NCBI RefSeq assembly: GCF_014635245.1
Contig: NZ_BMCP01000003.1
Coordinates: forward strand, 142,531-206,530
Direction of reading: 5' to 3'
From: Agaricicola taiwanensis
GTDB lineage: Bacteria; Pseudomonadota; Alphaproteobacteria; Rhizobiales; Methylopilaceae
Length of the DNA: 64,000 nt
Part shown: positions 63,701 through 64,000 of the stretch, one piece after another
How positions within the stretch are numbered: the first letter of the stretch is position 1
How the letters are laid out: the number at the start of each line of letters is the position of its first letter
Notes under the pieces: generated by a model
Database searches by the model: none
What the model saw: the letters and a program-made list of their open reading frames with translations, nothing else
Told to the model about the DNA's origin: nothing
Made by a program: the position numbers and the translations under genes

Positions 63701-64000
63701 GAACGTGGCATAGCTCTTGCCACTGTCAGTGGCGGGGCGGTCGAACTGGTGAAGGCCGAGGTTGGCGTAACCAGCCACCTTTCTGCTGTCCGGCTCGGAT
63801 GGTGGCTGATAACTGCGACCTGAGACGCTCGCCCAAGGCAACAGCGGAAATTGTCAAGACATTCCCGGGGCTCGCGTGCGCCCCATCAAACTCTAGATAA
63901 CTTATTGATTCACGGGATTATGGCGGGCCATGCGGGATAGCGATGAGAACTATGTGTATTCTATAGCCCTCTATGTCCCTCCAAAATGAGGGGAAGGTAG
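63701..64000. other. Terminal gene-free stretch with palindrome
   Basis: No gene supported in the last 300 bp. Just after the PotC-like stop lie GTGGCA-N7-TGCCAC (63705-63723) and the overlapping palindrome GCCACTG-T-CAGTGGC (63719-63733), mutually exclusive structures that could end or stabilise the importer transcript. Any binding-protein gene would have to lie beyond 64000. Confidence 0.45.

Noticed and set aside
63697..63900. 67-codon frame after the PotC-like gene
   Set aside because: Starts inside the PotC-like gene, no ribosome site, Trp/Cys/Arg-rich random composition.

Overview
The window looks like chromosome from an alphaproteobacterium of the Hyphomicrobiales (Rhizobiales) type. 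The evidence is the high GC content, the tightly overlapping operons, the phnF/phnGHIJKL arrangement, a heme-fused caa3-type oxidase, a slyX-like gene, small heat-shock genes behind a ROSE-like leader, and many rhizobial-style ABC importers and LysR regulators. I saw no transposase, rRNA, complete tRNA, prophage or CRISPR array. About 60 protein genes are supported.

Region 1 (1-12.4 kb) is a phosphonate island. The C-P lyase core phnGHIJKL is followed by the phosphonate importer phnCDE (phnE runs off the left edge), all on the minus strand. The GntR regulator phnF is divergent, and a perfect dyad (7219-7238) sits between the two transcription units. A second importer (ATPase, fused double permease, binding protein) resembles the putative 2-aminoethylphosphonate or iron(III) class.

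Region 2 (12.5-19.2 kb, plus strand) is a caa3-type terminal oxidase cluster: CtaG-like assembly factor, a triheme cytochrome c, heme-fused subunit II, a CaCA-family cation exchanger, a fused subunit I+III and a small membrane protein. The exchanger sits between subunits II and I, with overlapping start/stop codons on both sides.

Region 3 (19.2-21.8 kb) holds a YdjM-like membrane protein, slyX, two small heat-shock genes behind a probable heat promoter and RNA thermometer, and an NDUFS4-like complex I accessory gene.

Region 4 (22.1-29.5 kb, plus) is a siderophore uptake operon: TonB receptor, binding protein, two permeases, ATPase and a siderophore-interacting flavoreductase. Region 5 (29.5-36.6 kb) is mixed: LLM oxidoreductase, MFS exporter with divergent LysR, NRDE protein, DUF899 protein with a small GTG-start membrane protein, and an HTH regulator with a beta-propeller-like protein.

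Region 6 (36.6-57.4 kb) is entirely minus strand and appears less GC-rich. It carries an orphan polyamine/iron-type binding protein, a CPYS monothiol DsbA-like protein, an RraA-like aldolase, glutathione reductase, a LysR regulator, a TSUP exporter, a cytosolic gamma-glutamyltransferase-like enzyme, a complete Dpp/Gsi-type peptide importer, an aminotransferase and pyruvate carboxylase. It ends with a 4,5-dihydroxyphthalate-decarboxylase-like binding-fold protein. Read together, this is consistent with import and breakdown of a gamma-glutamyl or thiol peptide with disposal of sulfur and entry of carbon into central metabolism; that reading is inference. Region 7 (57.4-64 kb, plus except the peptidase) has a LysR regulator, an M24 peptidase and a PotABC-like importer with no adjacent binding protein.
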